From positions 62,001 through 126,000 of the forward strand of contig NZ_CP058910.1 of the NCBI RefSeq assembly GCF_013415885.1: a DNA stretch of 64,000 nucleotides. The letters run 5' to 3'. The DNA is from Halosimplex rubrum. Its GTDB lineage: Archaea > Halobacteriota > Halobacteria > Halobacteriales > Haloarculaceae. Of the stretch, positions 7,294 through 15,655 are shown one piece after another (within the stretch, counting starts at the first letter, position 1; the number at the start of each line of letters is the position of its first letter). The notes beneath the pieces are model-generated. The model was not told the origin of the DNA. It was given only the letters and a program-made list of their open reading frames with translations, and ran no database searches. The position numbers and the translations under genes are program-made.

Positions 7294-8295
7294 ATGGTAA
7301 CCGAATCGGGGGATCCGAGCGACGAGTGGCCGAGCGGGCTCGGGGACGGGGGACGACTGCAGCGACGCCGGGTCGGCGTCTTCCTCGGCGTCGCGTTCGG
7401 CGTCTCGTGGGCGACCGCCGCCGTCATCTACGCGTTGGGAGGTATCGGCGCCGGACCGACGCTGGCGCTCGGGATCCCGCTGTGGCTGGTCCTGCTCGCC
7501 GGCCCGTACATGTGGGGGCCGGCCGTCGCCCACCTGGCGACGCGGTGGCTCACCGACGAGGGATTCGACCGCGACGAGATGCTCCTGCGCGTGCGGACGC
7601 GCCCGCTCCCCTGGCTGCTGGGCTGGGTCGGCCCGCTGGTGCTGATCTTCGCCGGCGCGGCCCTGTACTTCCTCGTCTTTCCGGGTCGGTTCGGTGGGAT
7701 GGGGGCGGTCGCGGACCTGCTGGCGACGCTGGAGGAACAGACGGGACAGGCGATCCCGCTGTCGCCGACGGCGTTTCTCGCGGTGCAGATCGTCCAGGCG
7801 CTCGTGGCCGCGCCGCTGCTGAACGGCGTCGCCACCTTCGGCGAGGAGTTCGGGTGGCGCGGCTACCTGCTGCCGAAGCTCGCGCCGCTGGGCTGGCGGC
7901 GGGCGCTCCTCGTCCACGGTGTCGTCTGGGGCGTCTGGCACTGGCCGGTCATCGCGATGGGGCACAACTACGGGCTGGCCTACACCGCCGCGCCGTGGCT
8001 CGGCCTGGCCGCCATGACCGTCGCGACCGTCGGACTCGGCGTGTTCCTCGGCTGGGTCACGCTCCGGAGTGGGAGCGTCTTCCCCGCCGTCGTCGGCCAC
8101 GCGATGATAAACGGGAGCGCCGGTCTCGCGACGCTGTTCGCAACCGCCGTGCCGAACCGCGTGTTCGGCCCGACGCCCGTGGGCCTGATCGGCGTCGTCC
8201 CGTGGTTCGCCGTCGCCGTCGTCCTGTTCGTCCGGACCGACTGGCTCTATCCCGGCGAGTCGGGACGGGCGAACTCCGGGGCGGAAAGCGTCTGA
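7294..8295 (+). CDS. CPBP-family intramembrane glutamic protease
   Basis: 333 aa with about eight hydrophobic helices. The Abi/CPBP (CAAX-protease-like) motifs are intact: GEEFGWRGYL with the catalytic Glu pair at 184-185, LVHGVVWGVWHWP with His208 and His216, and VVGHAMINGSAGL near 263. These proteases cleave membrane or prenylated peptides and in other prokaryotes mature or inactivate small peptides. There is no linked peptide gene. The hairpin element at 8318 begins 23 bases after the stop. Confidence 0.92.
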   Translation: MVTESGDPSDEWPSGLGDGGRLQRRRVGVFLGVAFGVSWATAAVIYALGGIGAGPTLALGIPLWLVLLAGPYMWGPAVAHLATRWLTDEGFDRDEMLLRVRTRPLPWLLGWVGPLVLIFAGAALYFLVFPGRFGGMGAVADLLATLEEQTGQAIPLSPTAFLAVQIVQALVAAPLLNGVATFGEEFGWRGYLLPKLAPLGWRRALLVHGVVWGVWHWPVIAMGHNYGLAYTAAPWLGLAAMTVATVGLGVFLGWVTLRSGSVFPAVVGHAMINGSAGLATLFATAVPNRVFGPTPVGLIGVVPWFAVAVVLFVRTDWLYPGESGRANSGAESV

Positions 8296-8317
8296 AAGCG
8301 ATCCGCTCGACCGACGG

Positions 8318-8401
8318 TATCGTAGAATTTGAAAGACATCGCCCGGATGACCGCACGCGGTCGTGCGGTCGACCGTGCAAACGCTTTCAAATTCTCCGAT
8401 A
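8318..8401. repeat. Covarying palindromic element, family H copy 1
   Basis: An 84-base structure. The outer arms tatcgtagaatttgaaag (8318-8335) and ctttcaaattctccgata (8384-8401) pair at 17 of 18 positions. The 48-base interior contains a perfect hairpin, gaccgcacg (8349-8357) with cgtgcggtc (8362-8370). The copy at 53554-53635 has an interior of identical length with the same 22-base hairpin, but completely different outer arms that also pair. It lies between the CPBP protease and the lipoprotein gene. The rest of the 8296-8746 gap is pyrimidine-rich with no recognisable gene. Confidence 0.8.
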
Positions 8402-8716
8402 GTTCGATCGGTTCGCCGTCGGCGGAGACACGGTCCGGTGGCACTCCCGTCGAGGTGGACCGGTGCCGTGGTGTCGCCGCCGAACCGGCGGTCCGCGGCG
8501 GCGGCCGGTAGGTACAACGGCTGTTTGAGTCTCGCGAAGGGGTTTATGAAGGGGGGTCGTACGACAGCACGCCTTCCGAACCCACCCCTTCCCGCTGTCG
8601 GCCCTCCACTCGCATCCCGTCCCCGTCTTCGCCCGCGGCCCCCACCCGGACCCGACCCGACCCCGTCGATCGCCGACTGTCTCGATGGCTGCTCGCGACC
8701 GCATCGGTTCCTGATG

Positions 8717-8722
8717 TTTTAG
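8717..8722 (+). promoter_or_regulatory. TATA-like element for the FG-GAP lipoprotein
   Basis: TTTTAG lies 25-30 bases before the ATG at 8747, as expected for a leaderless transcript. A second TTTAT box at about 8541 has no gene at the matching distance. Confidence 0.35.
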
Positions 8723-8746
8723 TGACCGGAGCGCGACCGCCGAGGT

Positions 8747-10279
8747 ATGCGAGACCGCCGAGCCCTCCTCCGGCAGCTGGCTGCCGGGTCCGTCCTCCCG
8801 CTGGTCGGGTGCAGTCTCGGTCCCACCGAGGACGGAGTGGACGCCACGCCCGACGAACCGACCGCGAGCGACGCCCGAACCCCCTCCCGGACGCCGACCG
8901 CCACGCTCACGCCGACGATGCCGTCCGACACTCCGACGCCGACGCCCACCGCAACCCCGACGGCGACACCCACCGCAACCCCGACGCCGACGCCCACCGC
9001 AACCCCGACGCCGGAGCCGACGCCGACGCCACGGCTCGGCGAGCAGGTGGGGGAGTTCACCGGCGCCGACGCCGAGCAGTACGACGAGTTCGGGGCGGCG
9101 CTCGCGGCGGCCGACGACACCCTCCTCGTCGCGGCGCCGGGCGACGACACCTCCGCCTCCGAGTCGGCGGATGGGTCGGCGCTGGCGATCGGCTCGGCGT
9201 ACGTCTTCGAGCGCGCGGACGGCGCGTGGACCCAGCGAACGAGACTCGTCGCCGACGCCGCCGCGCTCCCGTTCGATTACCGGTTCGCCGCCGACGTCGC
9301 CTTCGACGGGACGACGGCGGTCGTCGGCGCGCTGGAACTGGTCGGTCCGCACAGGATCCCGAAGGGGGGAGCGTTCGTCTTCGAGACGGTCGACGGCGAG
9401 TGGGAGCGGACGGCGACGCTCCGGGCCGACCGGGCGGGCGAGGACATCTACGACGGGTTCGGGCAGTCGGTCGCGCTCGACGGCGACACCGTCCTCGTCG
9501 GCGCGAACTGGGCCGACGACGACGCCGACGAGACGCCCGGGGCGACGTACGTCTTCACCCGTGGGGGAGGTTCGGACGCGAGCGAGAGCGGCGACGGAGC
9601 GACGGACGCGGACCGGTCGGTCGAGTGGACCCAGAGCGCGCGCCTCGTCCCCGAGGATGCAGTCAACAACAGCGACGTGGGCCGGGCGGTCGCACTCGAA
9701 GGCGACACCGCAGTGCTCGGTGCCCCCAACTACCAGACCCCCGACGGCGACAATATCGGGAAGGCATACGCGTACGAACGGAGCGGCGGCGAGTGGACCC
9801 ATCGCGCGACGCTGACGCCGGCCGCCGACCACGACCACGAGGACTACGTCGGGAGTTCGGTCGCGCTCGACGGCGACCGGGTGCTGGTCGCCGCCTGGGG
9901 CGACGACGACCCGAACGGGTTCTACGCGGGGGCGGCGTACGTCTTCGAGCGGACTGACGGCGACTGGGAACTGGACGGGAAACTGGCCGCCGAGGACGGC
10001 GACCGGAAAGACGTGTTCGGCAGCGACGTGGCGCTGGCGGGCGATCACGCCCTGATCGGTGCCGAGCACGACCGCGCGGAGGCCGGGTCGGCGTACCTGT
10101 TCGACCGGTCCGAGGGCGAGTGGCGCCAGACGGCGAAACTCCTGCCGGACGACCACGACTCCTTCGACCTGTTCGGTACCTCTGTCGCGCTCTCGGGCTC
10201 CCAGGCCCTCGTCGGCGCCATCCACGAGGCGAGCGAGACGGCCGATCAGGTGGGTGCCGTGTCGGTCTTCTCGGTGTAG
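8747..10279 (+). CDS. Surface lipoprotein with FG-GAP-type repeats
   Basis: 510 aa. The N-terminus has paired arginines (RDRRALLRQ) and a lipobox LVGC (Cys22), so it is exported and lipid-anchored. Residues ~35-95 are an extreme Thr-Pro stalk (TPTPTATPT units). The remainder has seven similar blades of the form FG-SVALDGDTVLVGA followed by GAAYVFER-DGDW, characteristic of FG-GAP/integrin-alpha-like propellers, which usually bind ligands through metal-ion loops such as DDDPNG. Adhesion or substrate capture is a plausible role. The stalk repeats are encoded by near-identical DNA units and are prone to slippage. Confidence 0.88.
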   Translation: MRDRRALLRQLAAGSVLPLVGCSLGPTEDGVDATPDEPTASDARTPSRTPTATLTPTMPSDTPTPTPTATPTATPTATPTPTPTATPTPEPTPTPRLGEQVGEFTGADAEQYDEFGAALAAADDTLLVAAPGDDTSASESADGSALAIGSAYVFERADGAWTQRTRLVADAAALPFDYRFAADVAFDGTTAVVGALELVGPHRIPKGGAFVFETVDGEWERTATLRADRAGEDIYDGFGQSVALDGDTVLVGANWADDDADETPGATYVFTRGGGSDASESGDGATDADRSVEWTQSARLVPEDAVNNSDVGRAVALEGDTAVLGAPNYQTPDGDNIGKAYAYERSGGEWTHRATLTPAADHDHEDYVGSSVALDGDRVLVAAWGDDDPNGFYAGAAYVFERTDGDWELDGKLAAEDGDRKDVFGSDVALAGDHALIGAEHDRAEAGSAYLFDRSEGEWRQTAKLLPDDHDSFDLFGTSVALSGSQALVGAIHEASETADQVGAVSVFSV

Positions 10280-10280
10280 C

Positions 10281-10664
10281 TCAATCGCCCTCGATGTCGG
10301 CCGCCAGCCCGTCGAGGACGTACTCCGCGGTGGTCCGGGTCGTCGCCAGCGGCGTGTCGTGTACGTCGCAGATACGCAGGAGCGCGCTGATGTCCGGCTC
10401 GTGGGGCTGGGCGGTCAACGGGTCCCGGAGGAAGACGATCCCGTCGAGGCGGTCCTCGGCGACCTCGGCGGCGATCTGTGCGTCGCCGCCGATCGGTCCC
10501 GACTCCTTGCGTTCGACCGTCAGCCCCGTCTCCTCGGCGACTCGCTTGCCCGTCGTGCCGGTCCCGACCAGATCGAACGTCGAGAGCAGCGACTCGTAGC
10601 TCTCCGCGAGGTCGATCATCTCGGGCTTCTCGTCGTCGTGGGCGATGAGCGCCAGGCGCGTCAT
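10281..10664 (-). CDS. mgsA: Methylglyoxal synthase
   Basis: 127 aa. MgsA converts dihydroxyacetone phosphate to methylglyoxal and phosphate, a bypass of lower glycolysis. Conserved segments are LIAHDDEKPEM at the N-terminus, TGTTGKRV (phosphate binding), SGPIGGDAQIA and FLRDPLTAQPHEPDI with the catalytic Asp/His residues, then CDVHDTPLATT. The length fits a minimal single-domain enzyme. It is convergent with the lipoprotein gene, with only one base between the two stop codons. Confidence 0.95.
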   Translation of the reverse strand: MTRLALIAHDDEKPEMIDLAESYESLLSTFDLVGTGTTGKRVAEETGLTVERKESGPIGGDAQIAAEVAEDRLDGIVFLRDPLTAQPHEPDISALLRICDVHDTPLATTRTTAEYVLDGLAADIEGD

Positions 10665-10760
10665 ACCGACCGGTTCGCGCCCCGGGCGGTTAGGCCTGTC
10701 CCGCCGCTATCGACTCGGTCGAGTCGGACTCGGGTCGGCGGTCGGCTCGCTCCCGGCCGC

Positions 10761-11045
10761 TCACTCGGGGTCGACGGTGACGTGGCCGCCGCCGTCGATC
10801 GCGACCTCGTGGTCCTCGACCGCGAAGGTCAGCGACTCGTCCTCGCCGTCGCCGTCGAGCAGCGTCGCGATCTCGTCGAGGTCGACGTAGGACTCGGCGT
10901 CGTCTATCTCGTCGGGTTCGAGGTCCGTCGCGTCCGCCACGGCCGCCCGTACGGCCTCGTCGATCGGTCGTGGACTGACCCACCCGTCGCTCTCGTCCTC
11001 GCCCTCCCCTGGGGCGAGTACGTACAGATCCTCACTGGCTGGCAT
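10761..11045 (-). CDS. HalOD1 output-domain protein
   Basis: 94 aa. It shows the HalOD1 pattern of an N-terminal segment, an amphipathic helix (IDEAVRAAVADATDLEPDEID), a central SYVDLDEIATLLDG and paired strands LTFAVEDHEVAIDGGGHVTV. The domain is widespread in haloarchaea, often as stand-alone proteins or fused to sensors, and is thought to be a signalling output module; its partner is unknown. Two more HalOD1 proteins occur at 23197 and 49830. Confidence 0.8.
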   Translation of the reverse strand: MPASEDLYVLAPGEGEDESDGWVSPRPIDEAVRAAVADATDLEPDEIDDAESYVDLDEIATLLDGDGEDESLTFAVEDHEVAIDGGGHVTVDPE

Positions 11046-11516
11046 ACCCCGTACGTCACCGTAGCGGTATATAGTACTACGACTGCGATTTCAGGCTCTG
11101 AAAGAACTGCCCCGCCGCGTCCGGCGACTCAGAGCGAGGACGCGCCCGTCGTCGGGGGCGTTTCCCACGTCCCGCTTCGGGGATCCGCGCCGTCCGTACC
11201 GGGACTGGACGGCCCTCTCGCGGACCGAGGAGTCACGGGCGAACGGGAGGGTCCGAGAGAAATCGGGGAATACCCCGATACGCCGGTGTTGGAGGCGTCG
11301 TCCGGAAGTTGGATGTCAGAGGCACGGTCCGGTTGGCTCCCCCCAACACCGTTCGTACCATTCTCCACAGCCTCGATTAATCTTTCGGCATGGTAGAACA
11401 AGCACGGTTAAATGCCGGACGGCGCCGACCGCCGTCGGTCGACGGTCTCGGAGCGGCGGCGAACGCCGGACTGCCGCCGGGTTCGACCCGGGCCGCACCG
11501 GTGAGGTCGGCCGAGC
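11046..11516. other. Intergenic region with one doubtful reading frame
   Basis: 471 bases without a convincing gene. On the minus strand a TTG-initiated frame (11129-11401, 90 aa, beginning MFYHAERLIEAVENGTNGVG) is open, but the rest is Ser/Pro/Gly-rich without family likeness. A TTTAA box near 11410 would place transcription just inside it. It could encode a small hypothetical protein or be non-coding; I do not call it as a gene. Confidence 0.35.
11068..11073 (-). promoter_or_regulatory. TATA box for the HalOD1 gene at 11045
   Basis: A TATATA element 23-28 bases before the ATG at 11045, in a locally AT-rich stretch. Confidence 0.55.
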
Positions 11517-12005
11517 CTACTCGATGCCTTCGCGCTGATAGCTGCCGTCGTAGGTGTCGGCGTGGTTCGCCTCTGCGAGGACCAGCTGCGCGATCCGGGC
11601 GCCGGCTTCGAGTTCGACCGGGTGGTACACCTCCAGCAACCCCTCGCCGCGGCCCTCGTAGCCGGCGTCCCAGACGGCGGTGTCGAGCATGCAGGAGTTG
11701 CGCAGCAGCGACGACCGAGGGTAGAGGAAGCCGACGTGACCCTCCGGGATCCGGACGGTGTCGGCGTAGCCGGCGACGTAGCCGCCGGGGTCCAGCCGGT
11801 AGACCGCCGTCCCCTCGTCGCCGTCCCCGCCCTCGTCGGGGTCGAGTTCGCGGCGCTCGCCGACGGTCTTGCCGTCGGTCCCGATCCGGCCCGGCTCGAC
11901 CTGTTCGTAGACGGCGCCGAGCCGCAGGTCGACGCCGTTGGGCTGTACCTGCTCGTCGTCCACGTCGCCGAGGGCGTCGGCGACGAACCGCCCGCTCCTG
12001 AACAT
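11517..12005 (-). CDS. dut: dUTP diphosphatase (DCD/DUT family)
   Basis: 162 aa from the ATG at 12005 (MFRSGRFVADAL); longer starts add only a Pro/Arg-rich tail unlike the family. It belongs to the trimeric dCTP deaminase/dUTPase superfamily: QPNGVDLRLG near the N-terminus, HVGFLYPRSSLLRN (the phosphate-binding Ser-Ser pair) and TAVWDAGYEGRGEGLLEV (the nucleoside pocket). It should hydrolyse dUTP to dUMP to keep uracil out of DNA. Haloarchaeal members annotated as dut share this short form. Strict assignment between dUTPase and dCTP deaminase needs residue-level comparison. Confidence 0.85.
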   Translation of the reverse strand: MFRSGRFVADALGDVDDEQVQPNGVDLRLGAVYEQVEPGRIGTDGKTVGERRELDPDEGGDGDEGTAVYRLDPGGYVAGYADTVRIPEGHVGFLYPRSSLLRNSCMLDTAVWDAGYEGRGEGLLEVYHPVELEAGARIAQLVLAEANHADTYDGSYQREGIE

Positions 12006-12234
12006 ACCGGCCGTGGACTCCTCGCGCGCATAGCCGTTTCGCTCCGGGTGGCGCCCGCCGCCGGGCGGTCCCGACGGCCGGACCACGCGACCGAGCGATG
12101 TCGATACCGTTCACCGAAGCCGAACGCCCGACGGCGACGTTAGTCGTGATAGCGAACGACGATGGTCGAAATCGCAAGACGGCGAAGCCGTGACATCTGA
12201 CAACACTCGCGGCGACTCGCGGGTTTTATATCCG

Positions 12235-12240
12235 CTCGTG
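12235..12240 (+). promoter_or_regulatory. TATA box of the aconitase gene
   Basis: TTTATA, 18-23 bases before the ATG at 12258, preceded by a G-rich BRE-like triplet. A slightly close but plausible spacing for a leaderless or near-leaderless mRNA. Confidence 0.5.
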
Positions 12241-12257
12241 TGCCATTGTGGGACGTT

Positions 12258-14234
12258 ATGGGACAGACACTCACCGAAAAGATCCTCGACGACCACCTCG
12301 TCGAAGGCGAACTCGAGCCCGGCGAGGAGATCGGGATCGAGATCGATCAGGTCCTCACACAGGACACCACGGGAACGCTCGTCTGGCTGCAGTTCGACGC
12401 GCTCGATCTGGACAACGTCCAGACCGAGGTCGCCGCGCAGTACTGCGACCACCAGACGTACCAGTTCGACTTCAAGAACACGGACGACCACCGCTTCCTG
12501 CGTTCGGCGGCGGGTAAGTTCGGCGCGCACTTCTCGCGGCCGGGCAACGGTATCTGCCACAACGTCCACAAGGAGAACTTCGCCGCGCCGGGCAAGACGA
12601 TGCTCGGTTCGGACAGCCACACGCCGACCCCCGGCGGCATGGGCGAACTCGCCATCGGCGCCGGCGGCCTCGACGTCGCCGTCGCGATGGGCGGGGGCGC
12701 CTACTACATCGACATGCCGGAAGTCGTCAACGTCCGTCTGGAGGGCGAACTGCCCGAGTGGGCCACCGCCAAGGACGTCATCCTCGAGTTGCTCCGTCGC
12801 CTCTCGGTCAAGGGCGGCGTCGGCAAGATCTTCGAGTACACCGGCCCCGGCGTCGAGACCCTCTCCGTGCCCGAGCGCACGACCATCACGAACATGGGTA
12901 CCGAGCTCGGCGCCACCTCCTCGATCTTCCCGACCGACGAGAAGACCGAGGAGTACCTCGAAGCGGTCGGTCGCCCCGAGGACTACGAGGCGGTCGCGCC
13001 CGACGAGGACGCCGAGTACCACGACGAGATCGTGGTCGACCTCTCCGACCTGGAACCGCTCATCGCCGAGCCGTCGATGCCCGACAACGTCGTGCCCGTC
13101 AGCGAGGTCGAAGGCACCGACGTCGACCAGGTCATGGTCGGCTCCTGTACGAACGGCGCCTACGAGGACATCCTCCCGGCCGCGAAGATGCTGGAGGACC
13201 GCGAGATCAACAAGACGACCGAGATGATCGTCGCGCCCGGCTCCAAGCAGGCTTCGGAGATGCTGGCCCGCGAGGGCTGGACCGCGGAGATGATGGCCGC
13301 CGGCGTCAACTTCTCCGAGGCGACCTGCGGCGCGTGTATCGGCAACGGTCACGTGCCCGCCTCCGATTCGGTCTCGCTGCGCACCTTCAACCGCAACTTC
13401 GAGGGTCGCTCCGGTATCGAGGACGACTCCGTCTACCTCTGCTCGCCGGAGGTCGCCACGGCGGCCGCCCTCAAGGGCGAGATCGTCGACCCGCGAGACC
13501 TCGCCGACGAGATGGGCGATCTGGAGGACCCCGGCTTCGAGCTCGGCGACAACTACGTCGGCGTCAGCAGTTCCGACCTCATCACGCCCGACGAGGCCGT
13601 CGACGACGAGCTCATCAAGGGCCCCAACATCGGCGACGTGCCGCTGAAGGACCCGCTCCCGGCCGACCTGGCCGGCGACGTGCTGCTGAAGATGCCCGAC
13701 AACATCACGACCGACCACATCAGTCCCGCCAACGCGGACGTGCTGATGTACCGGTCGAACATCCCGAAGCTGTCGGAGTTCACGCTCACCCGCGTCGACG
13801 AGACGTTCCCCGAGCGCGCGCTCGAGAACGACGGCGGGCTCCTGCTCGCCGGTGAGAACTACGGTCAGGGCTCCTCCCGCGAGCACGCCGCGCTGTGTCC
13901 GATGTACCTCGGCATCGACGCCGTCCTCGCACAGAGCTTCGCCCGCATCCACAAGGCGAACCTCTTCAACTTCGGCATCGTGCCGCTGACGATCGACGAG
14001 GACACCTACGAGGACATCGATCAGGGCGACTCCGTCGAGATCGTCGACGACGTCGCCGAGGCCGTCCGCTCCGGTCAGGAGGAGTTCACCATCCGCGTCG
14101 ACGACGACTGGGAGGCCACCGCCAACCTCGACGCCTCCGAGCGCGAACGCGAGATCCTCGCCGACGGCGGCAAGCTCACGCACGTCAAACAGCAGTACGA
14201 GTCCGACGACGGCGCCGCGACCGCCGACGACTGA
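12258..14234 (+). CDS. acn: Aconitate hydratase
   Basis: 658 aa from the ATG at 12258 (MGQTLTEKILDDHL). It interconverts citrate and isocitrate in the TCA cycle through a 4Fe-4S cluster. Cluster ligands are visible in GSCTNGAYED and in TCGACIGNG. Substrate-binding segments GSDSHTPTPGGMG and ENYGQGSSREHAALCP (swivel domain) are intact. The order is that of archaeal/mitochondrial-type single-chain aconitases of ~650 aa. It is strongly biased to GC-ending codons, as expected of an abundant enzyme, and is monocistronic with its own promoter and terminator. Confidence 0.97.
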   Translation: MGQTLTEKILDDHLVEGELEPGEEIGIEIDQVLTQDTTGTLVWLQFDALDLDNVQTEVAAQYCDHQTYQFDFKNTDDHRFLRSAAGKFGAHFSRPGNGICHNVHKENFAAPGKTMLGSDSHTPTPGGMGELAIGAGGLDVAVAMGGGAYYIDMPEVVNVRLEGELPEWATAKDVILELLRRLSVKGGVGKIFEYTGPGVETLSVPERTTITNMGTELGATSSIFPTDEKTEEYLEAVGRPEDYEAVAPDEDAEYHDEIVVDLSDLEPLIAEPSMPDNVVPVSEVEGTDVDQVMVGSCTNGAYEDILPAAKMLEDREINKTTEMIVAPGSKQASEMLAREGWTAEMMAAGVNFSEATCGACIGNGHVPASDSVSLRTFNRNFEGRSGIEDDSVYLCSPEVATAAALKGEIVDPRDLADEMGDLEDPGFELGDNYVGVSSSDLITPDEAVDDELIKGPNIGDVPLKDPLPADLAGDVLLKMPDNITTDHISPANADVLMYRSNIPKLSEFTLTRVDETFPERALENDGGLLLAGENYGQGSSREHAALCPMYLGIDAVLAQSFARIHKANLFNFGIVPLTIDEDTYEDIDQGDSVEIVDDVAEAVRSGQEEFTIRVDDDWEATANLDASEREREILADGGKLTHVKQQYESDDGAATADD

Positions 14235-14254
14235 CCGGCTCGACACACCTCGAA

Positions 14255-14260
14255 TTTTTT
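14255..14260 (+). terminator. Oligo-T terminator after acn
   Basis: Six consecutive T residues 20 bases after the acn stop codon, a typical archaeal intrinsic terminator with no hairpin required. Confidence 0.5.
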
Positions 14261-14323
14261 CGCGCGCCGTCCGGCGAGCGGTGGCGCTGCTCAACCGTCG
14301 AACCGCGGAAACGGAAAGAGAGT

Positions 14324-14345
14324 GGGTGGGGTGGGGAGGGTGGGG
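14324..14345 (+). other. G-run cluster, potential G-quadruplex
   Basis: Five runs of three or four G separated by single bases (gggtggggtggggaggg and one more run) lie in the 307-base acn-rimI gap. Their spacing meets the usual four-tract G-quadruplex pattern. A short cacccatttcgggtg hairpin follows immediately. Nothing else is recognisable in this gap. Confidence 0.5.
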
Positions 14346-14541
14346 TGGCACCCATTTCGGGTGCGTTCCGTGCTGGGTGGGTGGCCGTTAAGAATTTTCC
14401 GGTCGTACCGGGGTCACGTGGTTTTTCGTGATGGACCGGTCGACGTCGGGTCGGCCACGTCCACCCCGCGTGCCGTCCCGTCCGTCCGGGATTCGCCCGC
14501 CGGCAGTAAACATTTGTAGGGTCACGACCTATCCCGCGACA

Positions 14542-15060
14542 GTGACGACCGTCCCAGCGGACGAGGAGTCGGGCTCGGACGTACACGTCCGCGAGGCCGA
14601 GCGGGCGGACCTGCTCGCCGTGTTCCACATCGAGCAGGAGGCGTTCCCCCAGCCGTGGCCCTTCTCGGCGTTCGAGCGGTTCCTCGACGAGCCGGGCTTT
14701 CTGGTCGCGCAGGTCCGCGACAACGCCGACTCCAGAGAGACGGCGACGGTCGGCGACGACGGCCGCGTCGTCGGCTACGTCGTCGCCGACGTGGTCCCCA
14801 ACCACGGCGAATCCCTGGGTCACATCAAGGACATCGCCGTCGCCGAGGAGTGTCGCGGCCGGGGCGTCGGCCGCCGACTGCTCCAGCAGGCACTGACGGT
14901 CCTCGCGACCGAGAACGTCGGCTCGGTGAAACTCGAGGTCCGCGAGTCCAACGAGACCGCCAAACGGCTCTACCGCGGGTTCGGCTTCGAACACCACGGG
15001 ACGCTCCCGCGGTACTACTCCAACGGCGAGGACGCCCTCGTGATGGTCCGGGAGTTCTGA
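14542..15060 (+). CDS. rimI: Ribosomal-protein-alanine N-acetyltransferase-like GNAT
   Basis: 172 aa from a GTG at 14542 (MTTVPADEESG). A GNAT fold: FHIEQEAFPQPWPFSAFERFL is the RimI-specific entry motif, GYVVADVVPNHGESLGHIKDI the central sheet, and EECRGRGVGRRLLQQAL the acetyl-CoA pyrophosphate loop. The end has RESNETAKRLYRGFGFE. RimI/Ard1-type enzymes acetylate protein N-termini, including ribosomal proteins in archaea. An alternative upstream start at 14428 would add ~38 Pro/Arg-rich residues and is rejected. Confidence 0.9.
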   Translation: MTTVPADEESGSDVHVREAERADLLAVFHIEQEAFPQPWPFSAFERFLDEPGFLVAQVRDNADSRETATVGDDGRVVGYVVADVVPNHGESLGHIKDIAVAEECRGRGVGRRLLQQALTVLATENVGSVKLEVRESNETAKRLYRGFGFEHHGTLPRYYSNGEDALVMVREF

Positions 15061-15078
15061 ACGGCGGGCGGCGCGGTG

Positions 15079-15363
15079 CTACTGTCCGTCGTCGTTCCGC
15101 AATTCCTCCGCGATCGCCTGCAGATCGGCTTTCCTGAAGCTGTCGCCGCTGCCCTCGCTCCCGCCGTCGAGCCCGTCGACCGCCGTGCGGATTGCGGTGC
15201 GCATCGCCGGTTTCGAGGGGCGACCGCCCGCGTCGACGTCTGCGTCGACGCCGTCGCAGATGGCCGCGAGCGCTTCTTTCGTGAACGAACTCGACACCTC
15301 GCGCTCGAACCGGCCGACCGAGACGCGGATCTCGTTGCGGAGCGCGTGGACTGTCGGTGACAT
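15079..15363 (-). CDS. Conserved-looking haloarchaeal protein, 94 aa, function unknown
   Basis: Starts at the ATG 15363 (MSPTVHALRNEIRVSVGRFE). It looks all-helical, with two similar short segments: SSFTKEALAAICDGVDAD near residue 30 and DSFRKADLQAIAEELRND at the C-terminus, each Phe-[TR]-K-x-x-L-x-A-I. This suggests a duplicated helix-turn-helix-like or HEAT-like unit separated by a Gly/Asp-rich linker. Upstream in-frame sequence overlaps the palindromic repeat region and is not part of the protein. It is convergent with rimI. Confidence 0.65.
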   Translation of the reverse strand: MSPTVHALRNEIRVSVGRFEREVSSSFTKEALAAICDGVDADVDAGGRPSKPAMRTAIRTAVDGLDGGSEGSGDSFRKADLQAIAEELRNDDGQ

Positions 15364-15498
15364 GCTTCCCCAGTCGTCGGGGTCCGTGGTGTCTGTTGCG
15401 GTCGATGGACTGGAGTTGGTGGCTCGTGTGTCATGACTTCCGACGGTAGAGCCGCGACCGCAACGAGGCGCGCAACCGCGACGGGACTCCCGACCGGA

Positions 15499-15612
15499 AA
15501 CAGCGTGAAATCCCCGACGCGTTCGACTCGGGAGGCTCGTTGCGCTCCTCGGTCGTTTCACTCCCTGCGGTGCTTACGTCGCCTGCCTTCGTCGAACGCG
15601 TCGCCCCTTTCA
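15499..15612 (-). repeat. Covarying palindromic element, family S copy 1 (minus orientation)
   Basis: A 114-base element. The terminal motif aacagcgtgaaatcccc (15499 on) is followed by a perfect 13-bp stem, cgacgcgttcgac (15515-15527) with gtcgaacgcgtcg (15591-15603), a ~63-base core, and a second end motif cgcccctttca. Compared with the copies at 15656 and 36190 the end motifs and core are conserved while the stem sequence changes and stays paired. It forms an inverted pair with the element at 15656, filling the 15364-15858 gap. Confidence 0.8.
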
Positions 15613-15655
15613 TTCCCATCCGCACAGACGGATCACCAGCCGAAACCGGTGGGAC

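Noticed and set aside
8247-8511. Frames across the family H hairpin such as LKAFARSTARPRAVIRAMSF
   Set aside because: They are translations of the palindrome. Similar peptides arise at 53554, showing the repeat, not a protein, is conserved.
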